Source: Chloroflexota bacterium (lineage in GTDB: Bacteria > Chloroflexota > Dormibacteria > Dormibacterales > Dormibacteraceae). From it: a stretch of DNA of 64,000 nt. Below the pieces are notes generated by a model. It was given only the letters and a program-made list of their open reading frames with translations. It was not told the DNA's origin and did not search any database. The translations under genes were made by a program, and so were the position numbers. Below, piece after piece: positions 27,953 to 37,099 of this stretch (the first letter of the stretch is position 1; each line of letters starts with the position of its first letter). The stretch spans positions 24,297-88,296 of the forward strand of contig VBGR01000044.1 in NCBI GenBank assembly GCA_005880695.1, in the 5' to 3' direction.

Positions 27953-28486
27953 CTGCTCGCCGTCCTGGGAGCCCTCGCGGTCGGCGCCGCCTGCCAGCTC
28001 GGCAGCTCGCCCCAGCCTCACCCCACGCCCTCGGTCCGCACCGAAGGCCAGGGGGTCAAGTGCTCCACGGGCGACCACGGCATCGACGAAGCGACCTTCG
28101 GCTGGTCGTTCTGCTATCCCGCCACCTGGCGGCTTCGAGAGCGGCTCCAGCCCTCGAAAACCCCGCCGGGGGTGGACGTGACCTTCGACGTGATCAACGA
28201 CACCCCCGCCGGCCAGCCGGGCAGCGGGGCCTTCGGCTTCATGATCATCGGGACCTACGACCGCGGTGGGTCCGCGAGCCTGCAGGACTGGCTGAAAGCG
28301 AATCTACCGGCGGACAGCGGCGCGTTGAAGCCGATCACCTGGGCCAACTCGGCCGAGGCGGGCACCGACTCGAACGGCCACCGGTTCGCGCTGACCCCTC
28401 ACCACGTGGTGGAGGTCGACGTGCGCGGCGACGCGATCGCTGCCGACATGTGGCAGCGCCTCGACAGCTGGAGGTTCACCAGCTAA
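27953..28486 (+). CDS. Putative lipoprotein with no canonical start codon
   Basis: About 177 aa. The frame reads a hydrophobic signal-like stretch LLAVLGALAVGAAC with a lipobox-type Cys, a Pro-rich linker (SSPQPHPTPS), then a globular part with FGWSFCYPATWR and DVTFDVINDTPAG, resembling small secreted proteins of the PsbP/LpqN kind. Between the in-frame TGA at 27923 and the Cys there is no ATG, GTG or TTG. The listed start is a CTG at 27953 chosen by position. Either CTG is used or a base is wrong or lost nearby. Confidence 0.55.
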   Translation: MLAVLGALAVGAACQLGSSPQPHPTPSVRTEGQGVKCSTGDHGIDEATFGWSFCYPATWRLRERLQPSKTPPGVDVTFDVINDTPAGQPGSGAFGFMIIGTYDRGGSASLQDWLKANLPADSGALKPITWANSAEAGTDSNGHRFALTPHHVVEVDVRGDAIAADMWQRLDSWRFTS

Positions 28487-28511
28487 GCGCGTTACCGCGT
28501 GTGAACGACTT

Positions 28512-28862
28512 CTAGGAGGGGCGCTTGAAGAGGGACTGCATCTTGATTGCCAGCCCCATGTCGCCCTTGATCTTGAGCTTGCCCTGCATGAAGGCGGCCG
28601 TGCCATCGATCTGCCCGAGCATGATCTTGACGAAGTCGCCGGACTCGGCCATCAGCGTCAGGTTCGGGTTCTCGGCCTCGCCCTTACCGGCCTCGGCGGA
28701 GCCGTCGTGAATTCGCACCCAGTACTTGCCGGCGTTGTCGCCGCTGATGTCGAACTGGATGGTCGCGCTCGTGCTGCCAGCCTTGGCGGGGTCTAGGAAC
28801 TGCGGCATCTGCTCGACGATCTGCTCCGGCGTGACCTGCTCGGCCGACATCTCCTGGCTCAA
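28512..28862 (-). CDS. SCP2 sterol-binding domain protein
   Basis: 116 aa made of one SCP2 domain: ATIQFDISGDNAGKYWVRI, then LTLMAESGDFVKIMLGQIDG and the amphipathic LKIKGDMGLAIKM that forms the lipid tunnel. SCP2 proteins bind fatty acyl-CoA or sterol-like lipids. The TTG at 28862 has GGAGG 11 bp upstream. Divergent from the MBL hydrolase across a 111-bp gap with palindromes. Confidence 0.88.
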   Translation of the reverse strand: MSQEMSAEQVTPEQIVEQMPQFLDPAKAGSTSATIQFDISGDNAGKYWVRIHDGSAEAGKGEAENPNLTLMAESGDFVKIMLGQIDGTAAFMQGKLKIKGDMGLAIKMQSLFKRPS

Positions 28863-28883
28863 TTCAAAACCTCCGTGATCCGC

Positions 28884-28902
28884 GAACGTTCATGGCGCCA
28901 TG
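28884..28902. promoter_or_regulatory. Paired palindromes in the SCP2/MBL divergent promoter
   Basis: GAACGTTC (28884-28891) abuts CATGGCGCCATG (28891-28902), both perfect inverted repeats, and a further half-site CATGGC begins at 28906. Placed between divergent lipid-related genes, they are good operator candidates. A TAGACT -10-like box (28961-28966) ends 7 bp before the MBL ATG. Confidence 0.4.
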
Positions 28903-28973
28903 CGTCATGGCACCGAATTCAATCTTAGCCCGCCCGCCCCTCGGGCCAGCTGGCCGCTCTTAGACTCAACCAG

Positions 28974-29975
28974 ATGGCCACCAGGGTCGAGAATCTGACC
29001 GAGGTCGCGACGGGCGTCTTCGAGCTGCGCCTGCCGATCCCGTGGGAGGACGAGTTCGTCAACGTCTTCCTGCTGGCGGGCGGCGGCCACGTCGACCTGA
29101 TCGACTGCGGGATGAACTCAGCCGCATCGATCGACACGATTCGTCGCGCGGTCCGCTCCGTCGGCGGCGAGGGCGCCCGGGTCCGCCGACTGCTCATCAC
29201 CCACATCCACCCGGATCACTACGGCGCCGCCGGCATCCTGACCGCGGAGGACGGCGCCGAGCTCTGCCTGCACCGCCTGGAGGTGCCGCTCGTGCATCCG
29301 CGCTACCTGGATCTCGAGCAGCTGATCCAGGAGGTTGGCGACTATCTGACACGGAACGGAGTGCCGGACGCGGTCGCCGAGGAGCTCAGCAACTCGTCGC
29401 GCGGCCTGCGCGACTTCGTGACCCCGGCCGAGCCGGCGCTGCAGCTAGACGGTGCCGAGACGCTCGAGCTCGGCGGGCGGGAGCTCCGGGTGGAGTGGAC
29501 CCCTGGCCATTCGCCTGGCCACGTCTGCCTCTACGATGCCGGGCAGCGCGTCCTTTTCGCCGGGGACACTCTGCTGCCCAAGATCAGCCCCAACATCGGT
29601 CTCCATCCCCAGAGCACGCCCAACCCCCTGGACGAGTTCCTGGAATCGCTCGACCGGCTCCTCGCGCTCGGGCCGGGCCTGGTCCTACCGGCCCACGGCC
29701 GGCCCTTCGAGGACGCTCAGGGCCGGGTGGCCGAGCTGCGCCGGCACCACCTCCGCCGCAAGGATCAGATCGTCGAGCTGGTGGGCGAGGGCGAGGTCAC
29801 GGCCTGGGCGCTGGCCATCGAGCTCTGGGGAGATCGGCCGCACTTCTTCGAGAAGCGGCTGGCGCTGCAGGAGGCGCTGGCCCATCTCCAGTCGCTGGCG
29901 GTCGAGAACCGCCTTCAGAAGCTGGCGGAACGGGACCTCGTCACCTGGCGGCGCCCACGCCCCCGGCCAGCTTGA
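28974..29975 (+). CDS. MBL-fold metallo-hydrolase
   Basis: 333 aa. Metal ligands are present: THIHPDH (residues ~74-80), the distal His in TPGHSPGHV, Asp in FAGDTLLP and His in LPAHGRPF. The C-terminal ~80 residues form a winged-helix-like tail, as in LACTB2/glyoxalase-II-like MBL proteins. Substrate unknown. TAGACT 7 bp before the ATG suggests a leaderless mRNA. Its 3' end overlaps the convergent degV gene by 35 bp. Confidence 0.87.
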   Translation: MATRVENLTEVATGVFELRLPIPWEDEFVNVFLLAGGGHVDLIDCGMNSAASIDTIRRAVRSVGGEGARVRRLLITHIHPDHYGAAGILTAEDGAELCLHRLEVPLVHPRYLDLEQLIQEVGDYLTRNGVPDAVAEELSNSSRGLRDFVTPAEPALQLDGAETLELGGRELRVEWTPGHSPGHVCLYDAGQRVLFAGDTLLPKISPNIGLHPQSTPNPLDEFLESLDRLLALGPGLVLPAHGRPFEDAQGRVAELRRHHLRRKDQIVELVGEGEVTAWALAIELWGDRPHFFEKRLALQEALAHLQSLAVENRLQKLAERDLVTWRRPRPRPA

Positions 29976-30834
29976 GCCCCAGCGGGAAGAGCTCGGCCGG
30001 GTAGCAGGCGATGCCGACGGTGCCGGGCCCGGCGTGGGCCCCGACGACAGGCCCCAGCGGCTGCACCACGAGCGACTCGGCAACGTCTTCCAGCCGGCGG
30101 GCGATCCCGAACGCCGCCGCCTCCGCGGCGGCGTGGCCGACCGACACGCAAAGGCCCTTGCCGCGGTCGTTGTCGCGGGCCAGCTCGATGATCCGGCCCG
30201 TCGCCCGCTCGAGCGTGCGCACGCGTTCCAGCGGCGTCACCTCGCCGTCCCTGATGCAGAGGACAGGTTTGATCTGGAGGACGGATCCGAGCAGGGCGCT
30301 GGCCCGGCCGATGCGGCCGCCGCGGTGGAGGAACTCGAGCGTGGAGACGGTGAAGTAGCAGACCGTCTGCCGGCTGACGCGCTGCACCGTCTCGACTACC
30401 TCGACCGCATCGCCGCCCCGCTTCGCCACGTCACCCGCGGCCAGCGCCAGGAGCGCAAGCCACATCGAGACCGCTTCCGAGTCGACCACCCGGATACGCT
30501 CCCGGTCGACCAGCTGGGCGCCCTGGACCGCCGCCGCGTACGTGCCGCTGAGCTTGGCCGAGATGTGGAGGGAGACGACCTCGTCGTAGTCCTGCAGCAA
30601 CGCCTTGTAGGCCTCGGCGAAGCGCCCCGGCGAGGGTTGCGAGGTGCTCGGAAAGCCGCTCGCCCCGGCCAGTTTCAAGTAGAACTCGTCGGCCCCGATC
30701 TCTTCGCCGTCGAGGTAGCTGCGGCCGTCGAGGCGGACGGTCAGCGGGACCACGGTGATGCCTCGCTCACGAGCCAGGTCGACGGGCAGGTCGGCGGTCG
30801 AATCGGTGACGATGGCGACGCGCTGGCTCGACAT
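29941..30834 (-). CDS. DegV family fatty-acid-binding protein (FakB-like)
   Basis: 297 aa. Opens with VAIVTDSTADLPVDLA and keeps SGFPSTSQPSPGRF, VVSLHISAKLSGTY and FLHRGGRIG, the DegV signatures that grip a fatty-acid carboxylate. In FakAB systems this protein presents fatty acids to the FakA kinase; no fakA gene lies here. Its ATG overlaps the winged-helix regulator stop. Confidence 0.92.
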   Translation of the reverse strand: MSSQRVAIVTDSTADLPVDLARERGITVVPLTVRLDGRSYLDGEEIGADEFYLKLAGASGFPSTSQPSPGRFAEAYKALLQDYDEVVSLHISAKLSGTYAAAVQGAQLVDRERIRVVDSEAVSMWLALLALAAGDVAKRGGDAVEVVETVQRVSRQTVCYFTVSTLEFLHRGGRIGRASALLGSVLQIKPVLCIRDGEVTPLERVRTLERATGRIIELARDNDRGKGLCVSVGHAAAEAAAFGIARRLEDVAESLVVQPLGPVVGAHAGPGTVGIACYPAELFPLGLKLAGGVGAAR

Positions 30835-31481
30835 CAGGTCACCTCCAGGCGGCGGCTCGCCTCGATCAGGTCGGCGACGCGCTCCCCTGACTCTTCGAGC
30901 AGCGCCGAGAAGCGATTCCCGGCCGCGGTCACGCGGCTCGTGAGGCGGGTCGTGCCGAGCCGGGCGAGCGCCGCGCCGAGCCCCATCGCGGCCAGGGTCT
31001 GCGCCTTCTGGAGAGGGGCCGCGCCGCCCTCCAGCACCGTCCCCGCCGCCTCCGCACCCTGCCGGCCGGCCACGATCAGGCGGCTCAGCCAGAACCCCAT
31101 GTGGAAAGCCAGGTCCGAAGTCTGGTCGGCGACGTAGTCGCGGGCGGCCGCCACATCACTCATGGCCGAGAAGCGCTCGAAGGCCAGGCGCAGCGCCGAG
31201 GTCGATTCCTCGCTCGAAAGCAGCACCTCGGCAGCCGGTGCGAAGAGGATCCGAGACCGGCCCCCCGCCCGCTCGCGACCCGCCTGCACATACCTGCGGA
31301 CGACGAGGCCGAGATTCTCCAGCTCCCGCAGCAGGTCGTACGCGGTCCAGGCCGAGATCCGCATCTGGGCGGCGACCGCCGAATAGTGGACGGCGGATCC
31401 CGCCTCGGTCGTGAGTCCCTTCAAGGTCCGGAGCGTCTCCAGCCGCCGGGGTGTCAGCGCGAAGAACATGGCGTCTCCCAA
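30834..31481 (-). CDS. Winged-helix transcriptional regulator
   Basis: 215 aa. N-terminal winged helix (residues ~10-75: RLETLRTLKGL, YSAVAAQMRISAWTAYDLLRELENLGLV) followed by a helical, Ala-rich domain of ~120 residues not recognised. Coupled to degV by ATGA overlap, so a fatty-acid-responsive role is reasonable but inferred. An alternative start is ATG 31469. Confidence 0.75.
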   Translation of the reverse strand: MGDAMFFALTPRRLETLRTLKGLTTEAGSAVHYSAVAAQMRISAWTAYDLLRELENLGLVVRRYVQAGRERAGGRSRILFAPAAEVLLSSEESTSALRLAFERFSAMSDVAAARDYVADQTSDLAFHMGFWLSRLIVAGRQGAEAAGTVLEGGAAPLQKAQTLAAMGLGAALARLGTTRLTSRVTAAGNRFSALLEESGERVADLIEASRRLEVT

Positions 31482-31545
31482 AAAGCCAAAAAGCCGGGGT
31501 TGACCATCATAAGTCGCAGCGCTCGGCGCTGACCGGCGTACCGGC

Positions 31546-32016
31546 TTAGCCGGTCTCGTCCCGGTCGGAACGCCGCCGCAGCAGCGCCACGTCCGACTTG
31601 AACAGGCGATCTTCCAGGGGGCGCACCCCGATCAGACCCAGCATCACGATCAGGGCGCCCACGACGGCGAGGACGTAGGCGCCGAAGCCGACCGCCATGC
31701 CGAGCGCGGCCACGACCCAGACGGTCGCCGCGGTGGTCAGCCCTTTGACGCGGTCCTCGGTGCGAAAGATCGCGCCGGCTCCGAGGAAGCCGATCCCCGT
31801 CACGACCTGCGCCGCGATGCGGGTGGGATCGACTATGTGATTGCCCGGGAAGAAGAGCCCTGCGGACGTGAAAAGGCAGGAGCCTGCGCCGACCATCGCC
31901 ATGGTCCGGATGCCCGCGTCCCGACCCCGGATCTCACGCTCGATCCCGATGACAAGGCCGATCCCGAGGGCCAGGAGGAGCCGGAGCGCGAGCTGGAGCT
32001 GGAGATCGAGCGGCAC
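31546..32016 (-). CDS. MgtC/SapB family membrane protein
   Basis: 156 aa with four to five membrane segments and the MgtC/SapB signatures LGIGLVIGIEREIRGRDAGIRT, then TGIGFLGAGAIF and KGLTTAATVWVVAALGMAVG. Only the short membrane part is present; the C-terminal ACT-like domain of virulence MgtC is absent. Ends 64 bp from the regulator upstream of degV and starts 6 bp after the DUF151 gene. Confidence 0.9.
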   Translation of the reverse strand: MPLDLQLQLALRLLLALGIGLVIGIEREIRGRDAGIRTMAMVGAGSCLFTSAGLFFPGNHIVDPTRIAAQVVTGIGFLGAGAIFRTEDRVKGLTTAATVWVVAALGMAVGFGAYVLAVVGALIVMLGLIGVRPLEDRLFKSDVALLRRRSDRDETG

Positions 32017-32022
32017 GGCGCT

Positions 32023-32577
32023 TTAGTTGGAGCCGCCCCCCTCGCCTTCTCCCTTGGGCTCGTCGGGCAGCTCCGGCAGATCGAGCGAGTTGACCAGGTC
32101 GCGGAAGACCGCCAGGCGGTCCTCCTCGGCCTTGGAGTCGTCCTCCTCCTCGCCCTTCTCCGGGAGCACGCCCGCCTTCTCCAGGACCTCCGGTGCCACG
32201 AAGATCGGGCATTCGAGCCTGACCGCGAGCGCGATGGCGTCGCTGGGACGGGCGTCGATGTCCACCTCGCGGCCGTCCTGGCGCAGGTAGAGCCGGGCGA
32301 AGAAGACGTCGTTGGCGAGCGAGGTCACCACGATGCGGGAGAGGCGGACGTCCAGCTGGCCGAGAGTGGAGGCCATCAGGTCGTGAGTGATCGGGCGGTC
32401 CGGCGTGATGCCCGTGATCTTGAGCGCGATGGCGTTCGCTTCGTAGACCCCGATCCAGATCGGAAGGTACCGGTCCGCGCCCTTCTCCTTGAGGATGACC
32501 ACGTGCTGTCCGGTCGGCATGTGGACCCGGATGCTGTCCACCGCCACTTCGATCAGGCCTTCGATGGGGTCAATCAT
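32023..32577 (-). CDS. DUF151 / bifunctional nuclease family protein
   Basis: 184 aa. The DUF151 core is clear: YLPIWIGVYEANAIALKI, HDLMASTLGQLD, DVFFARLYLRQDG, DARPSDAIALAVR. Homologues (plant BBD proteins and Mycobacterium/Thermotoga relatives) have reported nuclease activity. The last ~50 residues are acidic and low-complexity (EKGEEEDD, then a GEGGG tail). Divergent from polA with 54 bp between. Confidence 0.88.
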   Translation of the reverse strand: MIDPIEGLIEVAVDSIRVHMPTGQHVVILKEKGADRYLPIWIGVYEANAIALKITGITPDRPITHDLMASTLGQLDVRLSRIVVTSLANDVFFARLYLRQDGREVDIDARPSDAIALAVRLECPIFVAPEVLEKAGVLPEKGEEEDDSKAEEDRLAVFRDLVNSLDLPELPDEPKGEGEGGGSN

Positions 32578-32631
32578 ACGGGCGCATCCTGGAGCCTCCC
32601 GTGGCGGCCGCTGGGCCCTCCCTAAAATCGG

Positions 32632-35343
32632 ATGGTGGCGAAGGGTTCGAGGCGCGGACGGCTGATCCTGATCGACGCCCACAGCCTCATTTACCGGGCC
32701 TTCTTTGCGCTGCCGCCGATGAGCACCTCGGGCGGGGAGGTGACCAACGCCGCCTACGGCTTCACCTCGATGCTGGCCATCGTGCTGGCCACCCGGCCGG
32801 AGTACGCGGCGGCTGCCTTCGACCTGGGCGCTCCCACCGTCCGTTCGCAGGAGTACGCCGAGTACAAGGCCGGCCGGCGCGCGATGCCCGACGACCTCCG
32901 GCCCCAGATCGAGCGGGTGCGTCAGATCCTGGCCACGTTCAACATCCCGATCTACGGAGTCGAAGGCTGGGAGGCCGACGACGTCGTCGGCACGCTCGCC
33001 CGGCAGGCCGCCGAGCAGGGACTCCAGGTCACGATCGTCAGCGGCGACCTGGACTGCTTGCAGCTGGTGGGCGAGTCGGTCGAGGCGCTGGTACCCCGGC
33101 GTGGCATCACCGACACGACGGTGTACGGCCCCGACCAGGTCCGGCAGCGCTACAACCTGGAGCCACGACAGCTGATCGACTTCAAGGCGCTCCGGGGGGA
33201 CACCTCCGACAACATTCCCGGCGTCCCCGGTGTGGGGGAGAAGACAGCCGCCAAGCTGGTGGCTGATTTCGGCTCGGTGGAAGCACTCCTCGAGCGGCTG
33301 GAGGAGCTGCCCGAGGGTCGCGTCAAAACCGCCCTCACGGAGCACCGGGACGACATCATGCTCGGCAAGCGACTGGTGACGATCAAGCAGGATCTTCCAG
33401 TTGAGCTCGACCTCGAGGGAAGTCGCTGGACGCGTTACGACGGTCAGGGTGTGCGCAAGCTCTTCGACGAGCTCGAGTTCCGCCAGCTCCTGAGCCGCTT
33501 TCCGCTGCCCGACGCGGTCGCGATCCCGACGCAAGCGACGCTGGCGTTCGAGCCCGTCCGGGAAGACGGCGGACCGCTCATCGTGTCCGACGACGCCAGC
33601 GCGACGCCGCTGCTCGGCCAGCTCGAGGGGACCGAGGAAGCCGCCGTTTTCGGCCTCTGGGACGGCAGCGCGCGGGGGGGCGACCTGCTCGGCGTGGCCG
33701 TTGCTGCTGGGGAGGGCTCCTACTACGTCCCTGCCGGCCCGGCCCTGGATAGGGTGGTCGATGCGCTGCGCGGTCCCGCCCTCCTGGGACACGACGTGAA
33801 GGAGATGGACCTCGCGCTGGCCACGGTCCATCCCCACCGCTTCCAGTGGGCCTTCAGCACCTCGCTCGCCGCCTACCTGCTTGGAGCCGGCGCGCGCGAC
33901 CCCCGGCTCGAAGACCTGGCTCGCGACTTTTTGAGCCTGGACCTGATGCCGGTCGACCAGCTGCTCGGGACCGGTCGCAACGCGCGACTCGCCTCGGCCA
34001 ACCCGGTCGAAGACCAGGCCCGGTTCGCGGCCGGCCGGGCGCGCGCCGTCTTCGAGCTCCGGCCGCGGCTCTCAGCGGAGATGCGCAACCTGGGCGTGGA
34101 CTACCTCTTCCACGAGATCGAGCTCCCGCTGGCGGGCGTCCTGGCCGCGATGGAGTCCGAGGGCGTCGCCGTCGACGTCGCCTACCTGCGCGAGATGCAG
34201 GCCGAGCTGGACCGGCAGCTGGCCGCGATCGAAACCGACGTCGCCCACGCGGCGGGCGAGCAGAGCATCAACCTCAATGCGCCTCAGCAGCTGGCCAAGT
34301 TCCTCTTCGAGGACCTGAAGCTTCCGGTCGGAAAGAAGATCAAGACCGGCTACTCCACCGACGCCGAGACCCTGGAGGGCTTGCGAGACAAGCACCCGGT
34401 CGTGCCGATGATCCTGGAGCACCGCCAGCTCTCCAAGCTCAAGTCGACGTATGTCGATGCCCTTCCCGACCTGGTCGACCCGCGCGACGGCCGCGTCCAC
34501 ACCTCGCTCAACCAGGCTGCCACCGCAACCGGCCGCTTGAGCTCCTCCAACCCCAACCTGATGAACATCCCGATCCGGACCGAGCTCGGCCAGCGTATCC
34601 GCCGCGCCTTCGTGGCGGGCCGCCCCGGCACGGTCCTCTTCACAGCCGACTACTCGCAGATCGAGCTCCGCATCGCGGCGCATCTGAGCGAGGATCCTCA
34701 GCTCCTGGCCGCTTTCGAGGCCGGCCAGGACATCCACACGGCCACCGCCGCCAAGGTTTTCAAAGTCCCGATCGAGTCGGTGGACCCGGCTCAGCGCCGG
34801 CTGGCCAAGATCGCCAACTTTGGCTCCATCTACGGACAGGGCGAGTACGGCCTCTCCCTGCAGATGGGCATCCCGGGCGAGGACGCGCGCGACTTCTTGA
34901 AGACCTACTGGGAGACCTACGCCCACCTGCGGGAATGGCTGGACGCGATCCGAACACGAGCCCGCGAGGACGGGGTGGTCGTCAGCGTGACCGGCCGGCG
35001 GCGGGCGATCCCCGATCTCCGCTCGCCGAACTGGCAGCTCCGCCAGGCGGCCGAGCGGATGGCCATCAACTTCCCTTTCCAGTCGCTGGCGGCGGACATC
35101 ATCAAGATCGCGATGGTCCGCCTGCACCGCGAGCTGGAAGAGGCTCGCCTGAGCGGGAAGATGATCCTGCAGGTCCACGACGAGCTGGTCTTCGAGATCC
35201 CGGAGAGCGAGGAGGGAGCCTTCGCGGAGATCGTGCCGCGCGTCATGGCCAGCGCCTACGAGCTGCAGGGTGGACTCGAGGTGGAGGCCAAGGCAGGCCC
35301 GAACTGGGCGGACCTGAGGAAGCTCGCACAAGTGCGCGCCTGA
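32632..35343 (+). CDS. polA: DNA polymerase I
   Basis: 903 aa. 5'-nuclease domain (~8-290: LILIDAHSLIYRAFFALP, GVEGWEADDVVGTLA, GDTSDNIPGVPGVGEKTA), then a middle domain (~310-490) in which the DxE motif for 3'-5' proofreading is not seen, then the polymerase domain: motif A DYSQIELRIAAHLSED (~671), O-helix RRLAKIANFGSIYGQ, motif C LQVHDELVFEI (~848). Expected to be proofreading-deficient, as in Taq. A TAAAAT box at 32623-32628 suits transcription starting at or near the codon, possibly with GTG 32635 as leaderless start. Confidence 0.96.
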   Translation: MVAKGSRRGRLILIDAHSLIYRAFFALPPMSTSGGEVTNAAYGFTSMLAIVLATRPEYAAAAFDLGAPTVRSQEYAEYKAGRRAMPDDLRPQIERVRQILATFNIPIYGVEGWEADDVVGTLARQAAEQGLQVTIVSGDLDCLQLVGESVEALVPRRGITDTTVYGPDQVRQRYNLEPRQLIDFKALRGDTSDNIPGVPGVGEKTAAKLVADFGSVEALLERLEELPEGRVKTALTEHRDDIMLGKRLVTIKQDLPVELDLEGSRWTRYDGQGVRKLFDELEFRQLLSRFPLPDAVAIPTQATLAFEPVREDGGPLIVSDDASATPLLGQLEGTEEAAVFGLWDGSARGGDLLGVAVAAGEGSYYVPAGPALDRVVDALRGPALLGHDVKEMDLALATVHPHRFQWAFSTSLAAYLLGAGARDPRLEDLARDFLSLDLMPVDQLLGTGRNARLASANPVEDQARFAAGRARAVFELRPRLSAEMRNLGVDYLFHEIELPLAGVLAAMESEGVAVDVAYLREMQAELDRQLAAIETDVAHAAGEQSINLNAPQQLAKFLFEDLKLPVGKKIKTGYSTDAETLEGLRDKHPVVPMILEHRQLSKLKSTYVDALPDLVDPRDGRVHTSLNQAATATGRLSSSNPNLMNIPIRTELGQRIRRAFVAGRPGTVLFTADYSQIELRIAAHLSEDPQLLAAFEAGQDIHTATAAKVFKVPIESVDPAQRRLAKIANFGSIYGQGEYGLSLQMGIPGEDARDFLKTYWETYAHLREWLDAIRTRAREDGVVVSVTGRRRAIPDLRSPNWQLRQAAERMAINFPFQSLAADIIKIAMVRLHRELEEARLSGKMILQVHDELVFEIPESEEGAFAEIVPRVMASAYELQGGLEVEAKAGPNWADLRKLAQVRA

Positions 35344-35347
35344 GCGG

Positions 35348-36172
35348 TTGCCCGAGCTCCCGGAAGTCGAGACTATCGTGCAGGACCTGCGACCCCTCCT
35401 CCAGGGCCGCCGCGTCGACCGCGTCGACCTGCGCTTCCCGGCTATCGTCCGCCATCCCGAACCCGAGGCGTTCGTGCGGGAGCTGCGTGGCCGCCGGCTC
35501 GGGCCCCTGACGAGGCGGGGGAAGTACATGCTCCTGGAGCTGGACGCGCCACTGCTTCTGGTCGTCCACCTCGGCATGACGGGCCAGCTGCTCCACGTCG
35601 TGCCGGAGGAGCCGTTGCGCGCGCACACGCACGCGATCCTCTCGCTCGACGACGGCACCGAGCTCCGCTATCGCGACGTACGCCGGTTCGGCCGGCTCCT
35701 GCTCGGCAGCGAGGCCGAGCTGGTCGGCTCCCGCAAGCTGCCGAAGCTCGGGCCCGAACCCATCGACCCGGACTTCAAGGCGGTGGATCTCTACCACCGC
35801 TTGCAGGGAAGAAAGGCGCCGCTCAAGCTGCTCCTGTTGGACCAGGCCGTCGTCGCCGGCGTGGGCAACATCTACGCGGACGAGTCCTGCTTTAGGGCCC
35901 GGGTCCGGCCCGATCGCCCGGCCGGCCGCCTCTCCCGGCCGCGGACCGCGCGGCTGCACGCCGCGCTCCGCGACTCGCTCCTGGAAGGCATTCTGAACCG
36001 GGGCTCCTCGGTGGCCGACTACGTCGACGCGCGTGGCGAGAAGGGTCGCCAGCAGGAGGTGCTCCTGGTCTACGGCCGGGGCGGCGAGCCCTGCTTCAAG
36101 TGCGGCAGGCCGCTGGCGGCCATCCGCCTCGGCGGCCGGATGACGGTCTTCTGCCGCACATGCCAGCGATAG
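35348..36172 (+). CDS. mutM: Formamidopyrimidine-DNA glycosylase
   Basis: 274 aa from TTG 35348, 4 bp after polA. Mature N terminus PELPEVETI with catalytic Pro1 and Glu2, Lys in LTRRGKYMLLEL, H2TH region QAVVAGVGNIYADE, and a C-terminal zinc finger CFKCG...CRTCQR. Removes 8-oxoguanine and nicks at the site. In operon with polA, a common repair pairing. Confidence 0.95.
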   Translation: MPELPEVETIVQDLRPLLQGRRVDRVDLRFPAIVRHPEPEAFVRELRGRRLGPLTRRGKYMLLELDAPLLLVVHLGMTGQLLHVVPEEPLRAHTHAILSLDDGTELRYRDVRRFGRLLLGSEAELVGSRKLPKLGPEPIDPDFKAVDLYHRLQGRKAPLKLLLLDQAVVAGVGNIYADESCFRARVRPDRPAGRLSRPRTARLHAALRDSLLEGILNRGSSVADYVDARGEKGRQQEVLLVYGRGGEPCFKCGRPLAAIRLGGRMTVFCRTCQR

Positions 36173-36828
36173 CTTTCAGAAATCACCTGCTGGCGATCGG
36201 AGCCCTGGCGCTGGCGTTCATCGCGGTCACCGGCGCGGTGGCCGGCGGCCTCTTCCACGCCCTCGACCGCGAGGTCGCCGCGGCCCTGGCTGCGCTCTGG
36301 GTGCCGTCGCTGCTGATCCTCTTCCAGGCCATCGCCCTGCTCGGCGGACTCGAGCTGACCGGCTTGCTGGCGGTCGGGATTTTCAGCTACCTCTGGCGCG
36401 ACGGGTACCGCCTGGGTGCGTTCGCGGCCGCCGCCATTCCGCTGGCGACTGTCCTCGAGGTTCTCTACAAGCGGCTCCTGGAAGAGCCGGGACCGCCGCG
36501 GAGCCAGACGCACCCCGACGGCCCCAGCCTGACCTCGCTGCTCGACCAGGGCTCGACCTTCGCCTCCAGTTTCCCGAGCGGCCACATGACGCGGACCGTC
36601 GTCACCTGGGGCTTGCTGGCGTTCATCGTCTATCGCCTCGCTGCCCGGCGGTCGCTGCGCCGCTTTGCGATCCTCGCGGCAGCCGCCATCATTTCTTTGA
36701 TGGCGTTCGACCGCATCTACCTCGAAGTCCACTGGGAGTCGGACGTCATCGGCGGCCTGCTCCTGGGTGGCACCATCCTCGCCGTGGCGATCACCTGGCT
36801 CGACTGGAGCGCCCAGCATGCAGCCTGA
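36160..36828 (+). CDS. PAP2 family phosphatase (membrane)
   Basis: 222 aa, six membrane segments. PAP2 motifs: KRLLEEPGPPR, SSFPSGHMTRT and the third motif RIYLEVHWESDVIGG with the catalytic His. Dephosphorylates lipid phosphates such as undecaprenyl-PP or phosphatidate. The ATG lies inside the mutM zinc-finger codons (13-bp overlap). The first motif is weaker than K-x6-RP, so substrate range is uncertain. Confidence 0.85.
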   Translation: MPAIAFRNHLLAIGALALAFIAVTGAVAGGLFHALDREVAAALAALWVPSLLILFQAIALLGGLELTGLLAVGIFSYLWRDGYRLGAFAAAAIPLATVLEVLYKRLLEEPGPPRSQTHPDGPSLTSLLDQGSTFASSFPSGHMTRTVVTWGLLAFIVYRLAARRSLRRFAILAAAAIISLMAFDRIYLEVHWESDVIGGLLLGGTILAVAITWLDWSAQHAA

Positions 36829-37099
36829 GACCTACGTGATCCTGCTGGTCACCCTCGGGACGAGAGACGAGGCGGAGCGGATGGGGGAAGGGCTGGTCGA
36901 CGCGGGCCTTGCCGCCCGGGGCTCGGTCATACCGACGATTCATTCCTTCTATCGAGAGGACGGCCGGCTCCAGCGCGACCGCGAGTCTTTGCTCATCGTG
37001 ACTACTCTGCCTGGCAAAGTGGGGGAGGCGCGAGCTTTCATCCGCGAGCACCACAGCTTCGAGGAGCCGCACATAGTGACGCTCGGCACCGAGGAGTGA
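36818..37099 (+). CDS. cutA: CutA family protein (divalent cation tolerance-like)
   Basis: 93 aa; typical CutA1 is ~105. VILLVTLGTRDEAERMGEGLVDAGLAA, then SFYREDGRLQRDRESLLIVTT and EEPHIVTL match the family ferredoxin-like core. The usual Cys in the first loop (AACVN) is replaced (AARGS). Trimeric CutA proteins bind metals; a physiological role is not settled. Overlaps both neighbours. Confidence 0.82.
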   Translation: MQPETYVILLVTLGTRDEAERMGEGLVDAGLAARGSVIPTIHSFYREDGRLQRDRESLLIVTTLPGKVGEARAFIREHHSFEEPHIVTLGTEE

